From positions 1 to 9,980 of the forward strand of contig DRQV01000170.1 in the NCBI GenBank assembly GCA_011371325.1: a stretch of DNA of 9,980 nt, read 5' to 3'. Both the position numbers and the translations under genes were made by a program. The notes beneath the pieces were generated by a model that searched no databases, was not told the origin of the DNA, and saw only the letters and a list, made by a program, of their open reading frames with translations. Positions within the stretch are counted from its first letter, which is position 1; each line of letters opens with the position of its first letter. The DNA comes from Thioploca sp. GTDB lineage: Bacteria; Pseudomonadota; Gammaproteobacteria; Beggiatoales; Beggiatoaceae. This document shows positions 1 through 6,551 of the stretch, in pieces.

Positions 1-111
1 AGTCCCACGTTCACTTAAACATGCAGTGCCATCAGACAGAACATATCCGTCACATTTTATGCCGGGGATTAATTCAACTTCACCGTAGTGTACAGCTTGT
101 AATTTTTGCAT
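1..111 (-). CDS. N-terminal fragment of an unidentified protein, possibly phage-type
   Basis: A reading frame starts with ATG at 111-109 and stays open for 37 codons to the window edge, so only the N-terminus is visible. The peptide begins MQKLQAVHYGEVELIPG and continues with CDGYVLSDGTACLSERGT. The pattern of a short leader followed by 'VLSDGTACLSERG' resembles the N-termini of P63C-domain and other phage-derived regulatory proteins, where a 'VLxDGTRxLxxRG' stretch is common. That resemblance is from memory and is weak. The start has no clear Shine-Dalgarno sequence, but a TATAAT box with an extended -10 TG lies about 23 bases upstream. The gene begins inside the end of a decayed TPR gene on the same strand, which suggests an insertion or deletion joined the two. 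GC content is a little higher than in the surrounding debris. Confidence 0.45.
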   Translation of the reverse strand, partial: MQKLQAVHYGEVELIPGIKCDGYVLSDGTACLSERGT

Positions 112-134
112 AGAAATTATCCGATAAAATATAG

Positions 135-143
135 ATTATAACA
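135..143 (-). promoter_or_regulatory. Extended -10 promoter element upstream of the fragment gene
   Basis: On the minus strand the bases read TGTTATAAT: a perfect TATAAT box at 140-135 preceded by TG and one base, which is the extended -10 arrangement. The start codon at 111 is 23 bases downstream, giving a short leader. No good -35 box is seen at 16-18 bases, which an extended -10 can tolerate. The box sits where the TPR homology ends, so it may be a chance product of the junction. An imperfect palindrome at 142-165 abuts it. Confidence 0.4.
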
Positions 144-1089
144 GATTTTTCAGCTAAAGAATCTGCATGTTTCAATAATAAATCTATGAATTCAAGAAAT
201 AAATTACCAACTTGCTGTCGAAATGAAGAACCGTATATCCGAAATCATAACGCAATGATGGCGACCATAATTCGTTGACAGCTTGACGATAAGATGCTAA
301 AGCTTCAGAATTTTTGCCTTGTTGTTTAAGGATTTTACAATTTGCCATTGCCAATAATAAGTTAATATTTCAGCATTGTGGGAAAATTTATCATTATCAG
401 CTAATAGAATTGCCTTGCTAGTTGTTTGGAGTGCTTCCTGATAACGACCTGCATCAAAATATAATTGGCCTAAATAACCAAGAGCTTGAGATTCTGCCCA
501 AGTATCTTATTTTTCATGGGCTAATTGACGAGCTTCTGTCAATACTGTGAAGGCTTTCAATTTAAATTCAATATAAGCTGGTTGGGCAAGATAGGTTTGA
601 CGCATAAGACGACCTAAGCGTAATCTTATTTCAATTTTATCTTGTTTAATAGCATTAATTTGTTTTAATAATTCTAATAGAACTGTTTTAATAATTGGAA
701 GTTGGGAGGTGTCTTTTAAAGCAATCTGGACAAAGTTAAGTTGAGCTTTGATAGCCAATTTGGGTTGCTAAATCAGAACTTTGTTTATAATAAACAAGAG
801 CCTTAGCTATTTTCTTGTTCTCGGAATAAGGTGCATAAACATTGCCCAAGTTATTTAAGGTTGTAGCCTTGGGAAAGGTATTTATACTTGTTTCTAATAA
901 TGTAATAGCTGATTTAGTTTTACCCTGCATAAAACAGGCTTGACCTAAACTTCCTAAAGTTATTGCTTGTTCAGTTGGATTGGAAGTTTTGGTGAGGGCA
1001 TTCTGTAGAATATCTATACTGGTTGCATAGTCTTCTAAACATTGATGTTGAAGTTGATACAAGAGGAGTTGAAGTAGATGGTGTAATTG
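135..1089 (-). pseudogene. Decayed TPR protein of the CHAT-associated type, CHAT domain missing
   Basis: Minus-strand pieces in different frames together form one TPR protein. The first piece (about 1089-740) holds repeat-like segments such as LGSLGQACFMQGKTKSAI and TTLNNLGNVYAPYSENKKIA. The frame shifts near 755, giving AIKAQLNFVQIAL onward, and runs to a TAA at 509-507. The same frame continues beyond the stop with ALGYLGQLYFDAGRYQEAL, then to YYWQWQ near 350. After a second shift it reads ILKQQGKNSEALASYRQAV, and after a third shift near 235 it reads YGSSFRQQVGNLFLEFIDLL. The WQWQ...ILKxQG...EA and SxFRxxVGxLFLE stretches are typical of the linker between TPRs and the CHAT protease domain in Beggiatoa-like and cyanobacterial proteins. 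The frame becomes unrelated after about 135, so the CHAT domain is lost. Intact core genes nearby argue against simple sequencing error. Upstream, a TAA at 1092-1090 closes the frame. The homology assignment rests on motif memory. Confidence 0.72.
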
Positions 1090-1172
1090 TTATGGATGTT
1101 ACAAATAGCATGGGTGATCAGCTAAATGGTATTATTAGGCAAGTTAAACAACGTCTGCTTGTAAATAGTTAA
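1041..1172 (+). pseudogene. Remnant of a von Willebrand factor A (VWA) domain with MIDAS motif
   Basis: An open plus-strand frame ending with TAA at 1170-1172 reads VEVDTRGVEVDGVIVMD then VTNSMGDQLNGIIRQVKQRL. A hydrophobic beta-strand followed by D-x-T-x-S-M is the first half of the metal-ion-dependent adhesion site of VWA domains (normally DxTGSM). The GDQLNGI helix start that follows is also usual. Only about 35 residues are seen. There is no credible start codon or ribosome site, and the frame stops before the rest of the domain. The fragment abuts or overlaps the 5' part of the oppositely oriented TPR remnant, with the true junction probably between 1041 and 1065. It contains a 12-base direct repeat (GTTGAAGTNGAT at 1047 and 1068), which encodes VEVD twice. 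A chance match cannot be excluded. Confidence 0.45.
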
Positions 1173-1598
1173 GAAGGATGAACATTTGGGTTCGTCCCTA
1201 CCATATTTTAAATATATAATATTTTCATTTTAAACCAGTTTGGTGTATAAGCAATAACCTCATACACCAAACGATATTACAAACTAACCTAAAACACTGG
1301 CTCACCCTAAAATCGGTTTTGATTATTTGTACACCTCTCCCGTAAATCCTAATTCTGACAATCAAATTCTGTTCAAACACTTCTAATCCTACCCAATTTC
1401 CATCCCCAAAAACTATTCGTCAATTATTTACTTTTTTGAACCATTAACATTGGACAATATGACAGGAGAGCTGGTAAAAAATAAATTTCATAAATCACAT
1501 AATATTCGTTTAGAGGATTATTTATTAGCAACAACATTATGAGAATGCTTTGCTATGGTAGCATATCTTCCTGATATACGTTGGAAAAGAGGCTAAAT
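1173..1598. other. Gene-free debris downstream of lepB
   Basis: No intact gene is visible here. The stretch holds a perfect hairpin at 1238-1272 (listed separately). At 1343-1390 it holds short degenerate repeats: AATCCT at 1345 and 1385, and AATTCTG at 1351 and 1365. These resemble the decayed AGGATT-type intergenic repeats seen in some filamentous bacteria. A short plus-strand frame around 1450-1542 starts at ATG 1459 and ends in TGA. It contains KFHKSHNIRLEDY, vaguely like the N-terminus of REP-associated transposases (family pattern HxxSIRLxxYDY), but this is too weak to call. No convincing terminator for lepB is seen just below 1599. Confidence 0.5.
1238..1272. repeat. Perfect 11-bp inverted repeat (hairpin, 13-base loop)
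   Basis: GTTTGGTGTAT at 1238-1248 is exactly complementary to ATACACCAAAC at 1262-1272, with a 13-base loop between them. No run of T follows on either strand, so a canonical intrinsic terminator is unlikely. It could be a REP/MITE-like palindrome or one end of a decayed element. It lies 327 bases downstream of lepB and 66 bases after the VWA remnant. Confidence 0.7.
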
Positions 1599-2441
1599 TT
1601 ATTTTATAGTAGTTCCTATACGTGGCCAACTAATACCACCATTTTTCCAATCCCAATTCATCCAGATGAAAAATGCTTTGCCAATTAAATTTTCTTCTGG
1701 CACTATTCCCCAAAAACGACTATCTTTACTATTATCACGATTATCGCCCAATACAAAATAAGCTTTATCAGGAACGGTTAACTTACTATATTTAGTTTGA
1801 TATTCAGGCCGTTTAGGATTAATTAGTATATCATGTGAAACATTTTCTGATAAATATTCTATACGTTTCTCACTACCTGTCATATTACTACCTGAACCAA
1901 CTCCAATATATCTTGGTATATCAACTTGTTGAATTACTGGTTCACCATTAACATACAACATTTTATTGACATATTCTATTTGATCACCGGGCAAACCAAC
2001 AATCCGTTTAATAAAAGGAATCTTCGGATCTTCTGGATAACGAAATACCACTACATCCCCACGTTCTGGCTCACCTATTTCTATTACTTTCATATTGGCT
2101 ACTGGTAATCGAATACCATAACTAAATTTATTTACTAAAATAAAGTCACCAACCAGTAGAGTCGGCATCATAGAACCAGAAGGAATACGAAATGGTTCAA
2201 CTAAAAAAGAACGTAGTAATAAGACCAATAAAAAAACTGGAAATAAGGATTTAGCTAAATCAACGATAAAAGGTATTCGACTTTCATCATCATATGCAAT
2301 AGAGCTATCATATCCCAATCCTTGACTAGCTTTTATTCGTTTAGATTCTAAAAATATTTTGTCATACAACCAAATTAATCCACTGACAAATGTCAATGAA
2401 ACTAATATTGTTGCTAAATCCCAAGTCCATGTTACATTCAT
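1599..2441 (-). CDS. lepB: Signal peptidase I (leader peptidase)
   Basis: LepB cuts signal peptides from proteins exported across the inner membrane, using a serine/lysine dyad on the periplasmic side. The 280-residue length matches the Pseudomonas type (about 284). Two membrane segments lie at about 9-27 and 57-80. The box PSGSMMPTLLVGD gives the nucleophile S90, and DPKIPFIKRIVGLPGD gives the general base K145. The C-terminal box GDNRDNSKDSRFWG is at 232-245. All S26 family boxes are present, so the enzyme should be active. The gene is last in the block, 118 bases after lepA, following the usual lepA-lepB order. A weak AGG lies 12 bases before the ATG. The usual next genes (rnc, era) are missing; only debris follows. 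Confidence 0.97.
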   Translation of the reverse strand: MNVTWTWDLATILVSLTFVSGLIWLYDKIFLESKRIKASQGLGYDSSIAYDDESRIPFIVDLAKSLFPVFLLVLLLRSFLVEPFRIPSGSMMPTLLVGDFILVNKFSYGIRLPVANMKVIEIGEPERGDVVVFRYPEDPKIPFIKRIVGLPGDQIEYVNKMLYVNGEPVIQQVDIPRYIGVGSGSNMTGSEKRIEYLSENVSHDILINPKRPEYQTKYSKLTVPDKAYFVLGDNRDNSKDSRFWGIVPEENLIGKAFFIWMNWDWKNGGISWPRIGTTIK

Positions 2442-2534
2442 TTTATTAACTTACCTATTAATATATTAGTCTAGTGCCGGGCAATTATTTTAGTACTAGT
2501 CAGTAAAAACTAAAGCTTATGCCGGGATATCTAT

Positions 2535-2557
2535 AGTAATTCTTAAATTTAATTACT
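2535..2557. repeat. AT-rich 7-bp hairpin in the lepA-lepB gap
   Basis: AGTAATT at 2535-2541 pairs exactly with AATTACT at 2551-2557 around a 9-base loop, starting 2 bases past the lepA stop codon. It contains no GC-rich stem and no T-run follows in the direction of transcription. It is therefore more likely a weak mRNA 3'-end or processing structure than a terminator. The 118-base gap is the largest between the core genes. Confidence 0.4.
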
Positions 2558-2559
2558 GC

Positions 2560-4356
2560 TTAATTTTTTTTGCCAACTTGTAAGACCGCTAAAAAAGCAT
2601 CTTGAGGAAGTGTTACCGATCCAACTTGTTTCATACGTTTTTTACCTTCTTTTTGTTTCTCAAGCAATTTCCGTTTACGGGTTATATCTCCACCATAACA
2701 TTTAGCAGTTACATTTTTTCTAAATGCCTTTACAGTCTGGCGAGCTATAATCTGACTCCCAATAGCGGCTTGGATGGCTATGTTAAACATTTGACGCGGG
2801 ATAACTTCTTTCATTCTTTTTACTATATCTCTACCATGGGTAAAACTTTTATCTCTATGTACTATAATTGATAAAGCATCAACTTGTTCACTATTGATTA
2901 ATACGTCTAATTTCACCAAATCAGCAGCTTGAAATCGCAAGAAAATATAATCTGAAGAAGCATAACCACGAGATACAGATTTTAGTCGATCAAAAAAATC
3001 TAATACCATTTCACTCATTGGTAATTCATAACTCAAAGCAACTTGAGAACCAGTATAATGTAATTTTTTCTGTACCCCACGTTTTTCAATACAAAGCCCA
3101 ATAACATTGCCTAAATATTCTTGTGGTAATAAAATATTTGCTTCTACAATTGGCTCTCGTATTTCAGCTATTTTGGTAGGGATAGGTAAATCTGCTGGAT
3201 TATCTATTACTAATGTTTTCCCAGTAGTATCAATAACTTCATATATAACTGTTGGAGCAGTAGTGATCAAATTCAGTTCGTATTCACGTTCTAAGCGTTC
3301 TTGCACGATTTCTTTGTGTAACATACCTAAGAAACCGCATCGAAACCCAAATCCTAAAGCTTGTGAAGTTTCTGGTTCATAATACAAAGCGGCATCATTA
3401 AGACGTAATTTGGATAATGCTTCTCGTAAATTTTCGTAGTCACTGGCATCAGTTGGAAACATCCCGGCAAAAACTTGAGGTTGAATTGTTTTAAAACCAG
3501 GTAGAGGTTCTGCAATTGGTTCATAAGCATCAGTGAGGGTATCGCCCACTGGAGCTCCATAAATATCTTTAATATTGGCAACTACAAATCCAACTTCACC
3601 AGCTTCAAGTGTGTTACGTTCTTGACGTTTAGGAGTAAAAATTCCAACCTGTTCTACCTGGACTTTACGCCCTGTTGACATTACTAAAATTTTTTGTCGC
3701 TTAGTCAAACTACCTTGCATAACTCTTACTAAGGATATGACTCCCAAATAGTTATCAAACCAAGAATCAATAATGAGAGCAGTTAAAGGAGCTTTAAGTT
3801 TAATTTCAGGTGCAGGGATAAGTTTAACTAGGGATTCTAATAAATCCTCAACTCCAATTCCTGATTTGGCACTAACCCGAATCGCATCTTCAGCCTCAAT
3901 TCCAATTATATCTTCTATTTGGGCTATTACTCGTTCTGGTTCGGCAGCTGGCAAGTCGATTTTATTTAATACTGGAACTACTTCAAGCCCTTGATTAATA
4001 GCAGTATAGCAATTAGCCACACTCTGAGCTTCTACTCCTTGAGCTGCATCAACAACTAACAATGCACCTTCACAAGCTGCTAAAGAACGGGATACTTCAT
4101 AAGAGAAATCCACATGGCCTGGAGTATCAATGAAATTTAATTGATAATTTATACCATCATTAGCTTTATAGTTTAAAGTAACACTTTGAGCCTTAATCGT
4201 TATGCCACGTTCACGTTCTATATCCATTGAATCTAGAACTTGTTGAGACATTTCTCGCTCGGTTAAACCGCCACAAATTTGAATAAAACGATCAGCAAGA
4301 GTTGATTTACCATGATCAATATGAGCAATAATGGAAAAATTACGAATATGTTTCAT
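2560..4356 (-). CDS. lepA: Elongation factor 4 (ribosome back-translocase GTPase LepA)
   Basis: LepA is a translational GTPase that acts on stalled or mispositioned ribosomes and influences initiation. Its exact role is still debated. The protein is 598 residues, the family's standard length. GTPase motifs are complete: G1 AHIDHGKST at 11-19, the switch I region RERGITI around 48-54, G3 DTPGH at 77-81, G4 NKID at 131-134 and G5 SAKSG at 162-166. Domains II and III, the EF-G-like V domain and the LepA-specific C-terminal domain (rich in KRKLLEKQKEGKKRMK) follow. The ATG overlaps the TGA of the upstream glutaredoxin-like gene (ATGA at 4356-4353). A GGA lies 9 bases before the start, inside that gene. 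This predicts translational coupling. No defect is seen. Confidence 0.98.
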   Translation of the reverse strand: MKHIRNFSIIAHIDHGKSTLADRFIQICGGLTEREMSQQVLDSMDIERERGITIKAQSVTLNYKANDGINYQLNFIDTPGHVDFSYEVSRSLAACEGALLVVDAAQGVEAQSVANCYTAINQGLEVVPVLNKIDLPAAEPERVIAQIEDIIGIEAEDAIRVSAKSGIGVEDLLESLVKLIPAPEIKLKAPLTALIIDSWFDNYLGVISLVRVMQGSLTKRQKILVMSTGRKVQVEQVGIFTPKRQERNTLEAGEVGFVVANIKDIYGAPVGDTLTDAYEPIAEPLPGFKTIQPQVFAGMFPTDASDYENLREALSKLRLNDAALYYEPETSQALGFGFRCGFLGMLHKEIVQERLEREYELNLITTAPTVIYEVIDTTGKTLVIDNPADLPIPTKIAEIREPIVEANILLPQEYLGNVIGLCIEKRGVQKKLHYTGSQVALSYELPMSEMVLDFFDRLKSVSRGYASSDYIFLRFQAADLVKLDVLINSEQVDALSIIVHRDKSFTHGRDIVKRMKEVIPRQMFNIAIQAAIGSQIIARQTVKAFRKNVTAKCYGGDITRKRKLLEKQKEGKKRMKQVGSVTLPQDAFLAVLQVGKKN

Positions 4357-4595
4357 TTAAAACATTCCATCAATAACTCATTATTCAAATGATAATGACA
4401 GATTTCTCGTTCTCCAATAGCTAAAACTGGTATTCGTTCACCATAACGCAATTTTAAATAACTATCAGCATCAACATCCACTAGATTTAAAGAAAATTCA
4501 TATTGTTGCTGTAATATATTTAATTGTTGTTTCATTTCATCACAAAGATGACACCCTACTCTAGTGTAAAGTGTCAATGCTAGTCTATCTATCAT
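4353..4595 (-). CDS. Small glutaredoxin-like thioredoxin-fold protein (DUF836 type)
   Basis: This 80-residue protein has the start of a thioredoxin fold: beta-strand LTLYTRVGCHLCDEM with a CHLC pair at C15 and C18, then a helix, the strand FSLNLVDVDAD and the cis-proline motif RIPVL with P56. These features fit the glutaredoxin-like family PF05768/DUF836, probably a cytosolic thiol-disulfide protein. The family has few known substrates. It is wedged between mucD and lepA with 4-base ATGA overlaps on both sides (4595-4592 and 4356-4353). It has no visible Shine-Dalgarno sequence of its own, so its translation probably depends on ribosomes finishing mucD. A third cysteine (C66) lies outside the active site. 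Confidence 0.85.
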   Translation of the reverse strand: MIDRLALTLYTRVGCHLCDEMKQQLNILQQQYEFSLNLVDVDADSYLKLRYGERIPVLAIGEREICHYHLNNELLMECFK

Positions 4596-6007
4596 TTGGT
4601 TGGAATTTTTAGGGCTAAAAAGAGTGGAGAACCACGTCGGTGAATTAATACTGGTACTGTTGTTTCACCTAATCCAGCTATTATATCTTTGAATTGGGTA
4701 ACATTTGCAACATCAGTATTATCTATCATCATAATAACATCACCTTTACGAATCCCTGCATCATGTGCAGTACCTTCTTCAACATTACGCACTAATATTC
4801 CACCTTCTACGATATTTAGTGTTTCTCGTTTTTTATCGTCTAAATCAGTTACCGATAAACCGATTCTAGCAATATTTGCTTTGCCCTGAGATGTTGTGGC
4901 TAATTTAATATCTTCTTCTGATGGCAATTCACCAATTTTAATATTAATTACTTCTTGTTTACCTTTGCGAATCACGATAGCAGCAACTGTTGAATCAACT
5001 TTAGTGCTACCAACTATTGGTGGTAAATCAACTGAACGTTCGATTTGTTTACCATTAAAAGTGATAATAATATCTCCTACTTTTAAACCAGCTGCTGAAG
5101 CTGGGCTTTCAGCTAATACTTTAGCTATCAAAGCTCCTTGTGGTTTTTCCATAGCAAAGGATTCTGCCAATTCATGAGTTACGTCCTGAATTAAAACCCC
5201 TAGCCAACCACGAGAAACTTTGCCACCATTTTTTAACTGATCAACCACTTCTTTCATTACGTCTACTGGAATGGCAAAGGAAAGCCCCATAAAACCTCCA
5301 GTTCGACTATAAATCTGAGAGTTCACTCCTATCACTTCACCATCTAAATTAAATAATGGTCCACCAGAATTACCAGGATTAATAGCCACATCAGTTTGAA
5401 TAAAAGGTACATAAGTATCACTTGGTAAACTTCTACCTTTAGCACTAACAATACCTGCAGTAACTGAATGTTCAAATCCAAATGGAGAACCAATTGCTAA
5501 TACCCATTCACCAACTTTTAAAGTTTCTGAAGTGCCCAATTTTACTACTGGCAAATTATCAGCATCGATTTTTAATAAAGCGATATCACTACGTTTATCG
5601 GCCCCTACTACTTTTGCAACTAATTCCCTTCTATCATTTAGGCGTACTATAATTTCTCCAGCATCATCAATGACATGATTATTAGTAATTATATAACCAT
5701 CATCTGAAATAATAAAACCTGAGCCTAATGAAGTTGAAGGTTGTTCATCAAGGAATCCATTACCTTCATTATCAAAAAATCGTTTAAAAAAATCATGAAA
5801 AGGCCCGTCTTTGAAAGGATTATCCTTTGGTAATTTAAGAATTTCTTCATTGGAACTATCTTTATTTTTTTTGGCAGTAGTACTAATGTTAACTACTGTT
5901 GGACCATATAGTTTTACTAACTTTGTGAAGTTAGGTAATTCTTGTGCTGAAATTGTTAAAAATATGCTAGTTAAACATATCCCTAAAATATATCTTACTA
6001 AATTCAT
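4592..6007 (-). CDS. mucD: Periplasmic serine protease/chaperone of the DegP/DegQ (MucD) family
   Basis: The product is a periplasmic HtrA protease that degrades misfolded envelope proteins. In Pseudomonas the corresponding MucD restrains the sigma-E/AlgU response. It has 471 residues and an N-terminal signal peptide (about 1-21, cleavage likely after ISA). The trypsin-like triad is complete: H111 in TNNHVID, D141 in RSDIALL and S214 in NPGNSGGPL. Two PDZ domains follow at about 266-350 and 380-460. The region before the protease domain (residues about 46-92) is acidic and low-complexity, as in DegQ-type LA loops. The ATG has AGAGG 10 bases upstream (6022-6018) and an extended -10 promoter just before that. 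It lies 67 bases after rseC and overlaps the glutaredoxin-like gene by 4 bases. The symbol mucD is chosen by synteny; degQ or degP would be equally valid by sequence. Confidence 0.95.
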   Translation of the reverse strand: MNLVRYILGICLTSIFLTISAQELPNFTKLVKLYGPTVVNISTTAKKNKDSSNEEILKLPKDNPFKDGPFHDFFKRFFDNEGNGFLDEQPSTSLGSGFIISDDGYIITNNHVIDDAGEIIVRLNDRRELVAKVVGADKRSDIALLKIDADNLPVVKLGTSETLKVGEWVLAIGSPFGFEHSVTAGIVSAKGRSLPSDTYVPFIQTDVAINPGNSGGPLFNLDGEVIGVNSQIYSRTGGFMGLSFAIPVDVMKEVVDQLKNGGKVSRGWLGVLIQDVTHELAESFAMEKPQGALIAKVLAESPASAAGLKVGDIIITFNGKQIERSVDLPPIVGSTKVDSTVAAIVIRKGKQEVINIKIGELPSEEDIKLATTSQGKANIARIGLSVTDLDDKKRETLNIVEGGILVRNVEEGTAHDAGIRKGDVIMMIDNTDVANVTQFKDIIAGLGETTVPVLIHRRGSPLFLALKIPTK

Positions 6008-6042
6008 AAGTTTAAAACCTCTATATAATGTTTAATTGTAGT

Positions 6043-6071
6043 ATTCTAACATAGAATAGTAACTTTACCAA
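6043..6071 (-). promoter_or_regulatory. Sigma-70-type extended -10 promoter for mucD
   Basis: In the rseC-mucD gap the minus strand carries TTGGTA (6071-6066), a spacer of exactly 17 bases, then TAGAAT (6048-6043). The -10 is preceded by TG plus one base (6051-6049), an extended -10. The -10 matches consensus at 5 of 6 positions and the -35 at 4 of 6. The predicted start is near 6036, leaving a leader of about 28 bases with the AGAGG ribosome site. It does not resemble a sigma-E promoter (GAACTT...TCTGA), so mucD here looks housekeeping-expressed as well as co-transcribed from upstream. Confidence 0.6.
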
Positions 6072-6074
6072 TAT

Positions 6075-6521
6075 TTAACCTTTAATAATTTTATAGATTG
6101 TTGGTTGATAATGCTTGGACATTTTTGTGGTTATTATCCTTACTATAACTAGGCCAAATAACAATCCAGTTATACCTGCTAAAGCAATAAACAATTCTGA
6201 TTGTTGCCAATCGATCATAAATGATAGATATTTATAACTACCAGCCATTATAAACATAGTGAAAATTGGTAATAAATATAAAATCATGGCACTTTTGACT
6301 AGATATTGTTCGTTTAAACCTATAATTACTGTATCACCAAGTTCAACATCAATTGAAGATGTTACTTTGATTTCGGTATATTTTCTTCCTAACACATTTG
6401 CTAAACTACCAGTGCCACAGCTCTTATTAGCAGCACAATCGCCACAACTATTGTTACGCTGGGTTTTTACAGTAATAAACTGGTTGTCAATAGAAGTCAC
6501 AACCCCACGTTCTTTAAGCAT
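6075..6521 (-). CDS. rseC: RseC/MucC family inner-membrane protein
   Basis: This is a 148-residue protein with a short N-terminal domain, a cysteine cluster (C26, C29 and C35 within SCGDCAANKSCGTG) and two membrane helices at about 76-96 and 109-130, which is the RseC/MucC layout. RseC modulates the sigma-E pathway in E. coli. Relatives are also named as components of the SoxR-reducing system or in Rnf-linked electron transfer, so a redox role is plausible from the cysteines. The start has GGAG 5 bases upstream. It lies 30 bases after modC and 67 bases before mucD. In Pseudomonas mucC is preceded by algU-mucA-mucB and followed by mucD; here only the mucC-mucD half is present. Confidence 0.9.
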   Translation of the reverse strand: MLKERGVVTSIDNQFITVKTQRNNSCGDCAANKSCGTGSLANVLGRKYTEIKVTSSIDVELGDTVIIGLNEQYLVKSAMILYLLPIFTMFIMAGSYKYLSFMIDWQQSELFIALAGITGLLFGLVIVRIITTKMSKHYQPTIYKIIKG

Positions 6522-6551
6522 ATAAACTCCATTTGATTATTTTAATTAAAA

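Noticed and set aside
50..75. Similarity of TTATGCCGGGGAT near 58 to TTATGCCGGGAT near 2518 as a dispersed repeat
   Set aside because: The match is only about 12 bases; the first copy lies within the codons for IPGIK of the fragment gene, so coincidence is likely.
1450..1542. Short plus-strand frame with KFHKSHNIRLEDY, possibly the N-terminus of a REP-associated transposase
   Set aside because: Only one short motif resembles the family, the key YFVTICT segment is absent, and the frame stops after 28 codons from the ATG at 1459.
2487..2492. Possible lepB promoter with -10 TAAAAT on the minus strand
   Set aside because: No acceptable -35 box at 16-18 bases; AT-rich gaps produce such matches by chance, and co-transcription with lepA is the simpler explanation.
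2535..2557. Intrinsic terminator after lepA
   Set aside because: The stem is AT-only apart from a G-C pair and has no T-run downstream on the transcribed strand.
2602..2871. Plus-strand open frames inside lepA, mucD, rseC and modC
   Set aside because: They lie opposite strongly conserved coding sequence, show no recognisable domain, and have no supporting ribosome sites.
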